DNA of 64,000 bases from Niastella populi (lineage in GTDB: Bacteria > Bacteroidota > Bacteroidia > Chitinophagales > Chitinophagaceae). Position 1 is the stretch's first letter; each line of letters starts with the position of its first letter. The DNA lies in the NCBI RefSeq assembly GCF_002078015.1, contig NZ_LWBP01000067.1, forward strand, positions 142,692 to 206,691, in the 5' to 3' direction. Of this stretch, positions 8,037-17,598 are shown one piece after another. Both the position numbers and the translations under genes were made by a program. Under the pieces are notes generated by a model, which was not told the origin of the DNA, did not search any database, and saw only the letters and a list, made by a program, of their open reading frames with translations.

Positions 8037-9884
8037 ATGGAAAACGAGATCCCGACCAAATCAACCATCGAGCTGCTTATACAGCATATCAATGAAGCTG
8101 CCGTATTCACCAATACCAGCTTCCTGATCGTTGCCTGCAATATTGCAGCGACTAACCTGTTCGGTTTCAGACTGAAAGATACCTCAGGCCTGAACATTTC
8201 CACACTGTCAATCAACGCCTCTTCTTCAAATAGCCAGTTCGCTTCCATTACAAACGGCGATTTTACCCAGGGAGTTATAGACTTTATAAACAATGACAAA
8301 CAAAAGTTAGCATTGCAAATTACCAGGCATGCCATTGCGCCTGATACATCTGCCGGCGGTTATCTGTTTATTTACAAACCACTTGATATAGATCATGTAA
8401 ATAAGGGAACCGGCACTGCAAAAAGTTTCAGCTCCCTAAATAATACAGCAGCATTCACATCAGGTAACGGAAATTATTTCCGGCTCCACGACCAGCACGG
8501 TGATGCCATGCTTATTTTCGACAATGAACTTACCTGCCTCGATGCCAATGCCGGCGCCTGCCGGTTAACAGGGTATAACAAAAAGGAATTGCTCACTATG
8601 TCCCTTGCCGATCTGATACATATAGATGAGGTACAACAACCAATGCCGGCAACCGCCCGGTTGAAGACGGGCGACAGCCTCATTTGGGAAAGAAAGATGC
8701 GCGCGAAGGATGGTGCTGCCTGGTACGCGGCATTCACCCTGCAACCGATGCCCGACGGCCGTATAATTTCATTTGTAAACGACATTACCAGGCAAAAAAG
8801 AACCGAACTGGCATTACAGCAAAGTGAAGAAAGACACCGGTTGCTTTTTCAGCAAAGTCCATTACCGATGTTTATAGTGGACCTTGAAACTTTTCATTTT
8901 CTCGATGTAAATGAAGCGGCGCTGATCTCATACGGCTATTCAAAAAAAGAGTTCCTTGCCTTACGCGCCCTCGATATCCGCCCGGCCGAAGAATTTGAAA
9001 AATTCTATTCCAAAGCACCTACTATAAGTTCAGGCTTTGTAAGCATGGGTTTATTCAGGCATATGAAAAAAGACGGTACCGTTATAGATGTGGAAGTGTA
9101 TTCGCACGATTTCCTTTACAATGAAAAGAAAGCCCGGCTGGTATTGGCCATCGATATTACCGATAAACTGGAAGCCACGAGGGAATTTCGCAAACATACG
9201 GCGCAACTGCGCGACCTGTCGGACCACCTTTTGAATATAAGAGAAACAGAACGTACCAATATTGCGCGGGAAATTCATGATGAACTGGGCCAGCAGTTGA
9301 CCATATTAAAAATGGATGTTTCGTGGCTGCATCAGAAACTGCAAAAGTACGATGACGTTCTCCTGCTGCAAAAATCGGGCGATACGCTGAAGATGCTGAA
9401 CGAAACCATTAAAACGGTACGCCGTATTGCAACGGAATTGCGCCCCAGTATGCTCGACGATCTGGGCCTTATTGAAGCTATTGAGTGGCAAAGCAAGGAG
9501 TTTGAAAAAAGATCGGGCATAAAGATCACCTTCGAGCACACGATCGCGCATCTACCTGTATCCAATGCCATAGCCACTTCTTTGTTCAGGATCTACCAGG
9601 AGGCGCTGACCAATATTGCGCGGCACGCCAATGCTAAAAATGTTTTTAGCAAACTGCAACTCGATAATAACGAGGTAATTCTAACAATACTCGACGATGG
9701 GATCGGTTTTGATCTGAATGCGCTTGGCAAAAAACAAACCCTTGGCCTGCTGGGCATGAAGGAACGCACCCTGATGATCGGCGGCCGGTTCAATATAAAC
9801 AGCCAACCCGGCGAAGGCACAACCATAGTGGTAACTACCGCGGTTCAACCCGAAGAGCCGCCAAAATTGCAACCCGATCAATAA
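8037..9884 (+). CDS. Cytosolic PAS sensor histidine kinase (HisKA_3/NarX class)
   Basis: The ATG at 8037 gives 615 residues; an in-frame GTG at 8013 is possible but adds nothing recognisable. There are three PAS-like segments, roughly 10-105, 145-255 and 265-385. The second ends in a typical PAC strand with NDITRQK and the third in IDITDK. A HisKA_3 dimerisation domain follows, with the phospho-acceptor H414 in REIHDELGQQL. The ATPase domain has an N-box around 520-530 (YQEALTNIARHA), a G1 box DDGIGF near 553 and a G2-like GLLGMKER. No membrane segment is visible, so the signal is sensed in the cytosol. The LuxR-type regulator at 9999, 114 bp downstream, is the likely partner because HisKA_3 kinases normally pair with NarL/FixJ regulators. 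Confidence 0.92.
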   Translation: MENEIPTKSTIELLIQHINEAAVFTNTSFLIVACNIAATNLFGFRLKDTSGLNISTLSINASSSNSQFASITNGDFTQGVIDFINNDKQKLALQITRHAIAPDTSAGGYLFIYKPLDIDHVNKGTGTAKSFSSLNNTAAFTSGNGNYFRLHDQHGDAMLIFDNELTCLDANAGACRLTGYNKKELLTMSLADLIHIDEVQQPMPATARLKTGDSLIWERKMRAKDGAAWYAAFTLQPMPDGRIISFVNDITRQKRTELALQQSEERHRLLFQQSPLPMFIVDLETFHFLDVNEAALISYGYSKKEFLALRALDIRPAEEFEKFYSKAPTISSGFVSMGLFRHMKKDGTVIDVEVYSHDFLYNEKKARLVLAIDITDKLEATREFRKHTAQLRDLSDHLLNIRETERTNIAREIHDELGQQLTILKMDVSWLHQKLQKYDDVLLLQKSGDTLKMLNETIKTVRRIATELRPSMLDDLGLIEAIEWQSKEFEKRSGIKITFEHTIAHLPVSNAIATSLFRIYQEALTNIARHANAKNVFSKLQLDNNEVILTILDDGIGFDLNALGKKQTLGLLGMKERTLMIGGRFNINSQPGEGTTIVVTTAVQPEEPPKLQPDQ

Positions 9885-9998
9885 ATGAACAGATAATCCG
9901 TTTATGATAACAGTAACCTATTAATCAACGAAATTTTAATTTTTAACCGCCCGCTAAAAAAACCAGGGGCATAAAAAGATTGAGAAATAACCCCAACC

Positions 9999-10628
9999 AT
10001 GAAAGTGCTCGTTGCCGATGATCATGCCATAGTTCGCAAGGGATTAAAACAGATCTTATTGGATGAATATCCGTTTGGCGAAATTGAAGAATGCGCCAGT
10101 GCGGAAGAATTGGTGCAGAAAGCCAATGATGGCAAATGGGATGTAATCATCAGTGATATTTCAATGCCCGGCCGTAGCGGGCTGGAAGCATTACACCAGA
10201 TCAGGATCACGCACCCCCGCCTGCCGGTACTTATTTTAAGCATGCATCCTGAAGAGCAATATGCTATTCGCGCATTGAAAGCCGGTGCAAGCGGTTACTG
10301 CAGTAAAGACCTGGCGCATGAAGAACTGGTGAATGCGGTAAGAAGGGTGTTAACCGGCAAGAAATATATCACTCCCTCACTGGCTGAAACCCTGGCCACA
10401 CAACTTGAAGATGAAAGCCAGCCTGAACCATATAAACGTCTTTCCGACAGGGAATTTGATGTATTCAGGTTACTTGCCAGGGGTAAATCGGTTTCGGAAA
10501 TAGCAGATACCCTATCATTGAGCACTACCACCATCAGTACTTACCGGGCGCGAATACTGGCTAAAATGAGCTTTAAAACAAATGCCGACCTCATAAGGTA
10601 TGCGCTGGAAAAAAAGCTCATCGAATAA
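9999..10628 (+). CDS. LuxR/NarL-family response regulator
   Basis: This 209-residue protein has a receiver domain (~1-120) with DD at 7-8, phospho-acceptor D53 in IISDISMPG and K103. A LuxR-type helix-turn-helix follows (~142-205), recognisable by LSDREFDVFRLLARGKS, EIADTLSLS and TYRARILAKM. It is therefore expected to be a DNA-binding transcription factor activated by phosphorylation. It follows the HisKA_3 kinase at 8037 in the same direction, and the pair forms a standard two-component system. A target promoter cannot be deduced from the sequence. Confidence 0.95.
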   Translation: MKVLVADDHAIVRKGLKQILLDEYPFGEIEECASAEELVQKANDGKWDVIISDISMPGRSGLEALHQIRITHPRLPVLILSMHPEEQYAIRALKAGASGYCSKDLAHEELVNAVRRVLTGKKYITPSLAETLATQLEDESQPEPYKRLSDREFDVFRLLARGKSVSEIADTLSLSTTTISTYRARILAKMSFKTNADLIRYALEKKLIE

Positions 10629-10811
10629 AACTACCGGTTGTTAGTGTTGCAATGGAATGATAATCAAAATAGATAAAAAATAAAACAGACGCTTATTGAA
10701 ATAAATGTTTACCTAACACGCTTACAATAAGTTCCATCGTTGCGGTCGTTGTCGACTTTATACTACAAGGCATCCTGATTAACGATTACAAAATAAACAT
10801 ATATACCACTA

Positions 10812-10843
10812 TTTATTAGAAGTATGCTAATATGTTAAATTTG
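10812..10843 (+). promoter_or_regulatory. Possible promoter of the second receiver/kinase pair
   Basis: TAAATTTG at 10836-10843 matches TAnnTTTG exactly, with TTTA (10812-10815) 20 nt upstream as a three-of-four match to the -33 TTTG. The predicted start would be about 10850, leaving only ~10 nt of leader before the ATG at 10861. Confidence 0.4.
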
Positions 10844-10860
10844 ATAGAAAGTTGCTGGCT

Positions 10861-11250
10861 ATGCCTGGAAGTAAATTAACTGTGCTGGTAGTTGACGATT
10901 CAGTCATGTTCAGACAACGGGTTATTTGCTTACTTAACGATCGTAACCTTAATCCTGTTTTACAAGCCTGCAATTACGAGGAAGCCGTTAACTGGCTTCT
11001 GCAAACAGAAGTACATTTAGCATTACTCGATATCAGTATGCCCGGCAAAAATGGTATCGAGTTATTGAAACTGATCCGATGCAGGTATCCCGGTACCAAA
11101 GTATGGATGATCAGTAATCACGCCGATGAATATTATAAACAGCTTTGCCTGTCGACCGGCGCCGATTACTTTTTTGATAAATCTCTTGATTTTGAAGAAA
11201 TCGAAAACAGGACGAGTATGATATGTAACGAAATACAAAATCAGAACTAA
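10861..11250 (+). CDS. Receiver-only response regulator
   Basis: The protein has 129 residues from the ATG at 10861; a TTG three codons upstream is less likely. The whole protein is a CheY-like receiver: DD at 12-13, phospho-acceptor D57 in LLDISMPG, switch Ser S85 in MISN, and K107. No output domain is present. It lies 50 bp upstream of a second HisKA_3 kinase gene and is probably co-transcribed with it. Since that kinase has no DNA-binding partner next to it, this receiver may feed into a phosphorelay or into the nearby LuxR-type regulator; that link is inference. Confidence 0.92.
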   Translation: MPGSKLTVLVVDDSVMFRQRVICLLNDRNLNPVLQACNYEEAVNWLLQTEVHLALLDISMPGKNGIELLKLIRCRYPGTKVWMISNHADEYYKQLCLSTGADYFFDKSLDFEEIENRTSMICNEIQNQN

Positions 11251-11300
11251 TCAAAAACCCTTCATTGGTTACAAGGTGAAAACTTAAACCCGTCGCCCGT

Positions 11301-13421
11301 ATGACTAAAGAAGACCAACCAGCAATTGTAGATTCTTTTGAAGACTGTTATTTTGCCGTTATCAACGAAAACGGTTTAATTCATTTTGCCAACGAACAGT
11401 TGGTGAACTGTCTTCATATTGAAAATGATTCCACCGCCAAAAACCTGTTCTTTAAATATATTTCGCCATTAGGCTCGGGGCAGTTAAAAGCCGCCTTGCA
11501 GAAAGCCGGGTTCGCAGCCAATCCATCGCGGCTCAATATGAACCTGCTGAACAGTTCAGTACACAAGGCAAACTGGCAAATTGCCAAACTGAAAACCAAC
11601 GGCGATATGCAGAACCTGTTCATCTGCATAGGACATGAAACGGGAAATGAAAAACCAGAAAGCGCCACAGTCACAGGCATTCTTGTAATGGATGGCGTAG
11701 GAAATGTAGTAGACGCTAACGAAAAGGCTGCCGCATTATTAAACACCGATCCCGAAAGTCTGCTGAACAACGCACAACTGGCCGACTTTTGCAGTCCCTT
11801 AAAAATATTTACAGATCCAATCTCATTTGAAAACACCCCACCTATGAAAACCCTGCTTTCAGGTAAGGCATATGAGCAGGTGATTGAAATGCAGGCAGGA
11901 TGCCCTGAAAGCAAATGGTTACACTTTATTTTTTATCCTCTCTTTGATGACACCCGTTCCGTACCCTTTTCTTTTGTTACGCTTATAAAAGAGCTGCCCT
12001 GGCAAAAAGTAACAGAAACACCGGACAACAACCTGTTCCGGAAAGAATTTCTGAACAACACGTCAGCCATGACCTGGCTGATAGATGACCAGGAGAATCT
12101 GATCTTCGCCAACCCGGCCTTTATGCGGTTCCTTGGGTTGAAAGAAAGCGACATCAACAAAAAAGCGGTGGAGGCAATACCGCCCTTCTTTACCGCCATA
12201 TTTGAGAAAGAGCACCGCAAGGTGCTTGAAACAGGCGTTGCGCATAAAAAGGTGCATAAACATGCACTGGCCGACGGCACCACGCTGTATTTCCTGGTGA
12301 ATATTTTTCCGGTTCCCAACAGCTCCAATAAACCATTGCTCGGTGGTGAAGCTACCGACATTACCCATGGCTATAATATACATGAGGAAATTGCCAATGC
12401 CAATGAACGCCTCATTCGCTTAACCCAGGTAAGCACCGAAGCCGTATGGGAATGGGACCTGCAAACCGATCAGTTCTTTCGCAGCAAAGCGCTGATAGAA
12501 CTTATTGGCAGCAACGAGAAAGAAACCAAAGGCTTTTCGTGGTGGCGTAACCGCATTCATCCCGACGACCGCGAGCGGGTAGAGTTACATGTAAATAACG
12601 TGATGCATAACAAACTCTCCAGCTGGCAGTGGGAATACCGGTTCAAATACATCAACGGTTCTTACCGCACCGTGCGCGACCGCGGTATTGTCGTTTACGA
12701 GAACGACAAACCGGTAAAGATCATCGGTTCCCTGCTCGATCTTACCGAAATAAAGGAACTGGAAAACCAGTTGATACAGGAAAAGATCAAACACCAGAAG
12801 GAGATCGCAAAGTCGATCATCGATACCCGGGAAAAAGAACGCACCCGGCTTGGACAGGAGCTGCACGACAATATAAACCAGCTGTTGCTGGTTGCCAAAC
12901 TGTATATGGGACTGTTGAAACCTTCCGAAGCAGGGAATAAAGTAATAGCGAAAAAAGTGGTTGATTCGCTCGACATGGCCATTGCAGATATTCAGGCCAT
13001 CTCACGCGAAATGGTGCTGCCGAAACTAAAAGAAAAAACACTGGCCGATAGCATCAGGCAAATGGTGAAAGACATAAAAATGACCTGTAAGTTCAAGGTT
13101 AAATTCCTGTACGATAAACAGGAATGCGAAGGTATTTCCGAAGGAAAAAAAATAGCCCTGTACAGGATCGCTCAGGAACAATTAAAGAATATCATTCAAT
13201 ACAGTAAGGCCACCAATGTTCTTATTCAGCTACAATACAATGCCGATACCGTTGAGCTTACCGTGCAGGACGACGGCGCCGGCTTCGACCCATTGAAGAG
13301 AACAAAAGGAATTGGTTTACGAAATATTTACGACAGAACATTACTGTACAATGGCAGGGTAGAATTAAATTCCGCGCCAGGTAACGGCTGCCAGTTAAAA
13401 ATAATCATTCCCAAATGTTGA
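11301..13421 (+). CDS. Multi-PAS histidine kinase (HisKA_3 class)
   Basis: This 706-residue protein has four PAS-like regions before the kinase core, roughly 12-110, 125-240, 245-360 and 370-495. The last is a PAS_3 type (WEWDLQTDQFF, then IHPDDRERV) closed by a DLTEIK tail. The dimerisation helix has H522 in LGQELHDNINQLL, and the ATPase domain has an N-box around 612-625 (YRIAQEQLKNIIQYS) and G1 box DDGAGF. There is no signal peptide or membrane helix, so it senses a cytosolic signal. It overlaps in architecture with the kinase at 8037 but is not a simple duplicate, since PAS number and sequence differ. It probably forms an operon with the receiver at 10861. Confidence 0.9.
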   Translation: MTKEDQPAIVDSFEDCYFAVINENGLIHFANEQLVNCLHIENDSTAKNLFFKYISPLGSGQLKAALQKAGFAANPSRLNMNLLNSSVHKANWQIAKLKTNGDMQNLFICIGHETGNEKPESATVTGILVMDGVGNVVDANEKAAALLNTDPESLLNNAQLADFCSPLKIFTDPISFENTPPMKTLLSGKAYEQVIEMQAGCPESKWLHFIFYPLFDDTRSVPFSFVTLIKELPWQKVTETPDNNLFRKEFLNNTSAMTWLIDDQENLIFANPAFMRFLGLKESDINKKAVEAIPPFFTAIFEKEHRKVLETGVAHKKVHKHALADGTTLYFLVNIFPVPNSSNKPLLGGEATDITHGYNIHEEIANANERLIRLTQVSTEAVWEWDLQTDQFFRSKALIELIGSNEKETKGFSWWRNRIHPDDRERVELHVNNVMHNKLSSWQWEYRFKYINGSYRTVRDRGIVVYENDKPVKIIGSLLDLTEIKELENQLIQEKIKHQKEIAKSIIDTREKERTRLGQELHDNINQLLLVAKLYMGLLKPSEAGNKVIAKKVVDSLDMAIADIQAISREMVLPKLKEKTLADSIRQMVKDIKMTCKFKVKFLYDKQECEGISEGKKIALYRIAQEQLKNIIQYSKATNVLIQLQYNADTVELTVQDDGAGFDPLKRTKGIGLRNIYDRTLLYNGRVELNSAPGNGCQLKIIIPKC

Positions 13422-13560
13422 TGTAAGCGCATTTTAATCCTCCCCTGTTTTATAGTTCAAGCTGCCTGATGGTGGCTTTTACTTTTTTATACCGGTTCAC
13501 TTAAAATAGTTAACTTAAGTTACCGGAAACAATGCACCCGCGACCATTAACTCTTTGCTT

Positions 13561-14310
13561 ATGCAATTACAGATCATTAAAACAACTTCAGCAGACATTA
13601 AAGACTTTCGCAAGTTGTTCCTGCATGAGAACAACTTTCAGTTCGTATTCGATAAATGTCATTATTATGGCTGGGCCGATGCCTATATCTTCATGGCCGA
13701 CGGCACAACTATCGGTTATGGAGCGGTGTGGGGAACCGATAAAAGAGAAGACCGCGATACCATTTTTGAGTTTTATCTATTACCGCCATACAGAAAACAC
13801 AACAGTTCCATCTTTCACCAGTTCATTACAGCTTCCGGACCAAAACTTATCGAATGCCAGAGTAACGACAAACAGCTGACCGGCATGTTGTATGAATTTG
13901 GAAAGAACATCTATGCCGAAGCCATTTTATTCGAAGAACATGTTAAAACCAGTTTGCATATACCCGGTGTACAGTTTGGTAAAAGGCCCCCGCAGGACGA
14001 CAACCCCGTTCATTTTGAAGGATACTACCTGATGCAAAACGGAGAATTGGTTGCCAATGGCGGTTTTCTTATCAATTATAATTTTCCATATGCAGATATT
14101 TATATGGATGTAAAAGAAGACTGCCGGCAGCAGGGGCTCGGCAGTTTAATGGTTCAGGAACTGAAAAAAGAGATCTACCGCATGGGGCGGGTGCCTGCAG
14201 CCCGCTGCGGCATCAATAACAACGCTTCAAAAGCCACTTTAATAAAAGCGGGGCTGCAACCCTGCGGCTTCCGGCTGAAAGGCGAAATAAAAAATAGCGG
14301 CGCCCTTTAA
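13561..14310 (+). CDS. GNAT-family N-acetyltransferase
   Basis: The protein has 249 residues from the ATG at 13561. The C-terminal half shows the acetyl-CoA binding pattern of the GNAT fold: a beta strand ADIYMDV followed by RQQGLGSLM near 190-198, matching the R/Q-x-x-G-x-G/A signature, and a later INNNASKATLIKAGL helix typical of motif B. The N-terminal half looks like a second, degenerate GNAT-like unit. The acceptor substrate is unknown. The stop codon overlaps the 3' end of the SRPBCC remnant on the other strand. Confidence 0.8.
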   Translation: MQLQIIKTTSADIKDFRKLFLHENNFQFVFDKCHYYGWADAYIFMADGTTIGYGAVWGTDKREDRDTIFEFYLLPPYRKHNSSIFHQFITASGPKLIECQSNDKQLTGMLYEFGKNIYAEAILFEEHVKTSLHIPGVQFGKRPPQDDNPVHFEGYYLMQNGELVANGGFLINYNFPYADIYMDVKEDCRQQGLGSLMVQELKKEIYRMGRVPAARCGINNNASKATLIKAGLQPCGFRLKGEIKNSGAL

Positions 14311-14529
14311 ACACTTACGTTTTCAGCATACTTCTTTAACGAAGTGCCAATGATGCTCGTAGAGCCCTGTTCGAAATTCTTTTTATCGAAGTCGGGATTA
14401 CTCATCGGGAAAGTTTCGAGGCCTTCGTGTGTTAACTTAAGCCGGGTGGTTACCATGGTTACATCCCGGTCATGTAACCAACTGGTTGAAAATATATACG
14501 TAACCTGCTGGTACTCAAAATTATTTTTG
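14307..14529 (-). pseudogene. C-terminal remnant of an SRPBCC/AHSA1-family protein
   Basis: Read on the minus strand, this stretch encodes about 70 residues ending in TAA at 14307-14309. It contains LKLTHEGLETFPMSNPDF and then IIGTSLKKYAENV, which is the characteristic C-terminal half of AHSA1-like SRPBCC proteins. The usual Gly-Trp before the last helix reads GS. The N-terminal ~80 residues of the family, including the start, are absent: past ~14530 the frame no longer resembles it, and the AraC gene begins at 14641. It is probably a decayed or truncated gene; the breakpoint is approximate. Confidence 0.6.
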
Positions 14530-14640
14530 AACTTTTCTCTGCCTCCGGTCTTTCCGCCGTTCCGGCGTGAAAAATGTGTACTTTGTTCCCGAACTTAAAA
14601 TGAACTGATTTGTAGATTTGTAACGAAAATCCGGGTCAAT

Positions 14641-15411
14641 ATGGAACAGTTCCTTCCCTCGCCTGTATTGCAGCCATATATAAAATGTTTCCGGTTCATT
14701 GAAAGTGAACACGGCATGGTCAACCGGATCCTGCCCGATACCTCCATTATAATAGCCTTCAGGCTGCGGGGAAATGTTTCTTATTCGGAAAATGGCCTTA
14801 CACGGGAGTTTCCGCAAACCACCATTTCGGGCATCAGGGATTGCAGCCGCATTGTAGATTATGAGCAGGGCGCAAGCAACCTGCTGGTTGTTTTTAATGA
14901 AGGCGGGGCGGCCGCTTTTTTCAGGGAACCGATGCATGAACTCGGCAGCATCAGCATTTCGCTCGATCATCTTATTGCCCGTTCTAAAGTGAACGCCATT
15001 GAAGAAGAACTGGCGGCAGCCGGCAATAACAACCAGCGCATATTCATCATAGAGCGTTTCCTGCTTTCGGAATTGAAAAGAAAAGAACCCGATCACCTGG
15101 TGCGGGAAGCTATTCAGCAGATAAAATTGTTGAAGGGAGATATTAAAATAAAAGAGTTGCTTACCAGTTTGCCAATCAGCCGCGATCCGTTTGAGAAACG
15201 CTTCAGAAAAATTACCGGCACTACACCAAAACATTTTGCCGCTATCGTTCGGTTGAAGAACATGATCGAAAATTACAGCGGCGCGGTGAGTTTAACTGAA
15301 GCTGCCTATTCGGCCGGCTATTACGATCAGGCACACTTTATAAAGGATTTCAGGTCGTTTACCGGACAAACGCCGCATGATTTTTTTAAAACGCCCCAAA
15401 TACCAATGTGA
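14641..15411 (+). CDS. AraC-family transcriptional regulator
   Basis: The protein has 256 residues. The N-terminal part (PSPVLQPYIKCFRFIE) resembles the DUF6597-type sensing domain common in Bacteroidota AraC proteins. The C-terminal ~100 residues are an HTH_18 domain with the second helix-turn-helix AAYSAGYYDQAHFIKDF and the terminal F-x-G-x-T-P motif (FTGQTPHDF). TAGATTTG at 14613-14620 matches the -7 element TAnnTTTG, but without a properly spaced -33 element. The ligand is unknown. The nearest candidate target was probably the now degenerate SRPBCC gene, since AHSA1/SRPBCC genes often sit beside small regulators. Confidence 0.88.
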   Translation: MEQFLPSPVLQPYIKCFRFIESEHGMVNRILPDTSIIIAFRLRGNVSYSENGLTREFPQTTISGIRDCSRIVDYEQGASNLLVVFNEGGAAAFFREPMHELGSISISLDHLIARSKVNAIEEELAAAGNNNQRIFIIERFLLSELKRKEPDHLVREAIQQIKLLKGDIKIKELLTSLPISRDPFEKRFRKITGTTPKHFAAIVRLKNMIENYSGAVSLTEAAYSAGYYDQAHFIKDFRSFTGQTPHDFFKTPQIPM

Positions 15412-15535
15412 TAATTCGATAATGTGATACTTTGATAATGGAATACCTCTCGAAATGTGTGAGGTTTAACAAATTGCGTGAGTCGGCCATTAAAGCATTA
15501 GCATATTAGCTAATTATCACATTATCACATTGAAT
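15409..15535. repeat. GATAAT-type array and its inverted copy after the AraC stop
   Basis: Beginning inside the AraC stop codon, units of GTGATAAT, CGATAAT and GTGATA run to about 15440. Near 15513-15533 TAATTATCACATTATCACA appears, an inverted copy of the same units. CAATGTGATAA and its complement could pair into a long hairpin that closes the gap between AraC and the next gene. No gene lies here. Confidence 0.6.
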
Positions 15536-15573
15536 TAAGCAACGTTACCAACCTATTTGGGGTCAATTGCCTT

Positions 15574-17598
15574 ATGCTTATGAGATTCCCTGGTTTGGCT
15601 TTACTTATCTTATTGTGTACCCGCCTTACGGCGCAAAACTGCACTACACTCGGTCAAACGCCTGGTACGGCTTTTCCTGTTTGTGGTTTGCAAACCTTCA
15701 CCCAGTCAAATGTACCCATTTGCCAGAGTCATATTCTTTCAGTTCCCGGCTGCGAAAATGATGGCGCTGCCTATGCCGATAAAAATCCATTCTGGTACCG
15801 CTTTACCTGTTACCAAACCGGCACCTTGGGTTTTCTGATAACGCCCAACGACATGGGCGACGATTACGACTGGATGTTATACGACATCACCGGTCGCAAT
15901 GCCGAAGAAGTTTTTACCAATAAATCACTTATCGTTACCGGTAACTGGGCGGGCACTTTTGGCGCAACCGGGGCCTCTGCATCGGGTGTAAATCACATCC
16001 AATGCGCTTCCGACCCGGCACAAAACCTCAACTCGTTCAGTGCCATGCCCACCATTCAGCAGGGACATCAATATCTGTTGCTGATAAGCCATTTCACCAA
16101 TTCACAAAGCGGTTACAAATTATCATTTGGCGGCGGTACCGGTGTTATTACCGATCCGTTGCAACCCGGTATAAAAAACGGCTGGGCCGGTTGCGGCGGC
16201 GTTACGGTAACGCTGGTGATGAACAAAAAAATAAAATGTAACAGTCTTGCCGGCAACGGCAGCGACTTTACTTTATCATCCACAGCGGCATCTATTGTTG
16301 CTGCTACCGGTGTTGGCTGCAGCAACAGTTTCGATATGGATACCATAGTGCTTACCATGAGCAATGCATTACCGCCGGGTGGTTATACAGTGAGTGTGAA
16401 GAACGGATCAGACGGGAATACGCTGCTCGATCATTGTAACAACAGCGTACCTGTTGGCAATAACTTTGCATTCGTTGTAACGCCGGTGCAGCCAACGCCC
16501 ATGGACAGCATTAAACCGGTTGGCTGTGCGCCCGATAAACTGGAACTTGTTTTCAGCAGGCCCATCAACTGTAATTCGATCGCCGCCAATGGCAGCGATT
16601 TCCGGGTAACCGGTTCTACCCCCATCACCGTAACCGGCGCCAGCGGCAATTGCGTAAATGGCGCAACTACTTCCATCGTGGTTCAGCTTTCGGCGCCTAT
16701 ACAATCGGCAGGTAATTACCAGATCGTTTTACAACCCGGCACTGATGGCAATACCATCATCGATGAATGCGGCCAGCAAACACCTGCCGGCGCTGCCCTG
16801 CCCTTTGCAACCGCCGATACCGTAAATGCCGGTTTCACTTATCAACTTCACTATGGCTGTAAAGCCGATACGCTTCACTTCGCTCACCCCGGCGCCAATA
16901 GCGTAAACCAGTGGAACTGGGATTTTGATGGCATTGGCAACAGCACCTTGCAGAACCCCACCTGGATCTTCACCAAATTTGGCCCGAAACTGATAAAACT
17001 CACCGTATCGAACGGGGTTTGTAAAGACAGTATTGCCACTACCGTTTTACTCGATAATGAACTGAAAGCAAACTTTAAATTTCCTGAGATCCTATGCCCG
17101 GAAGACAAAGCCGTATTCACTGATAGCAGTATAGGAAAAATAGTTTCGTGGAACTGGGACTTCGGCAACGGCAATTACAGTTCATTGCAGAACCCGTTGC
17201 CCGAAACCTATCCGATTGTTACATCCGGAAGGTCGAAAATGTATACCATCAGGCTCATCGTTCAAAACAATCTCAACTGCCACGATACGGTTGCCCATCA
17301 GATGAAAGTGGTGAACAGTTGTTTCATTGCGGTTCCTAATGGTTTTACGCCTAATGGCGATGGAAAGAATGACTTTTTGTACCCGCTTAATGCATGGAAG
17401 GCCATCAACCTCGAATTCTTCATTTATAACCGGTACGGACAAGTTGTATTTCGTACAACCGACTGGACGCGGCAATGGGATGGGCGCATAAACGGACAGC
17501 TTCAATCAACCGGCGTATATGTTTGGATGCTTAGGTACACATTGATCGATACGGGAGAAAAAGTGTTCAAAAGGGGAACAACCGTGCTTATCCGGTAG
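15574..17598 (+). CDS. T9SS type B cargo with PKD domains
   Basis: The protein has 674 residues. A signal peptide is clear (MLMRFPGLALLILLCTRLTA, cleavage likely before Gln-Asn). After an N-terminal ligand-binding-like region there are two Ig-like strands-rich repeats (~200-305 and ~308-415; both contain a C-NS-x-A-x-NGSDF motif) and two PKD modules (WNWDFDG near 448 and WNWDFGNG near 528). The C-terminus holds the gliding-motility/CHU_C type B sorting domain: NGFTPNGDGKNDF, then YNRYGQVVF, WDGR and STGVYVW. It should cross the outer membrane through the type IX system. No catalytic domain is seen, so an adhesive or surface role is likely. The ligand is unknown. Confidence 0.88.
   Translation: MLMRFPGLALLILLCTRLTAQNCTTLGQTPGTAFPVCGLQTFTQSNVPICQSHILSVPGCENDGAAYADKNPFWYRFTCYQTGTLGFLITPNDMGDDYDWMLYDITGRNAEEVFTNKSLIVTGNWAGTFGATGASASGVNHIQCASDPAQNLNSFSAMPTIQQGHQYLLLISHFTNSQSGYKLSFGGGTGVITDPLQPGIKNGWAGCGGVTVTLVMNKKIKCNSLAGNGSDFTLSSTAASIVAATGVGCSNSFDMDTIVLTMSNALPPGGYTVSVKNGSDGNTLLDHCNNSVPVGNNFAFVVTPVQPTPMDSIKPVGCAPDKLELVFSRPINCNSIAANGSDFRVTGSTPITVTGASGNCVNGATTSIVVQLSAPIQSAGNYQIVLQPGTDGNTIIDECGQQTPAGAALPFATADTVNAGFTYQLHYGCKADTLHFAHPGANSVNQWNWDFDGIGNSTLQNPTWIFTKFGPKLIKLTVSNGVCKDSIATTVLLDNELKANFKFPEILCPEDKAVFTDSSIGKIVSWNWDFGNGNYSSLQNPLPETYPIVTSGRSKMYTIRLIVQNNLNCHDTVAHQMKVVNSCFIAVPNGFTPNGDGKNDFLYPLNAWKAINLEFFIYNRYGQVVFRTTDWTRQWDGRINGQLQSTGVYVWMLRYTLIDTGEKVFKRGTTVLIR

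Noticed and set aside
14521..15234. 237-codon minus-strand frame opposite the AraC gene
   Set aside because: It is the antisense of a clear HTH_18 regulator and is in a different frame from the SRPBCC remnant.
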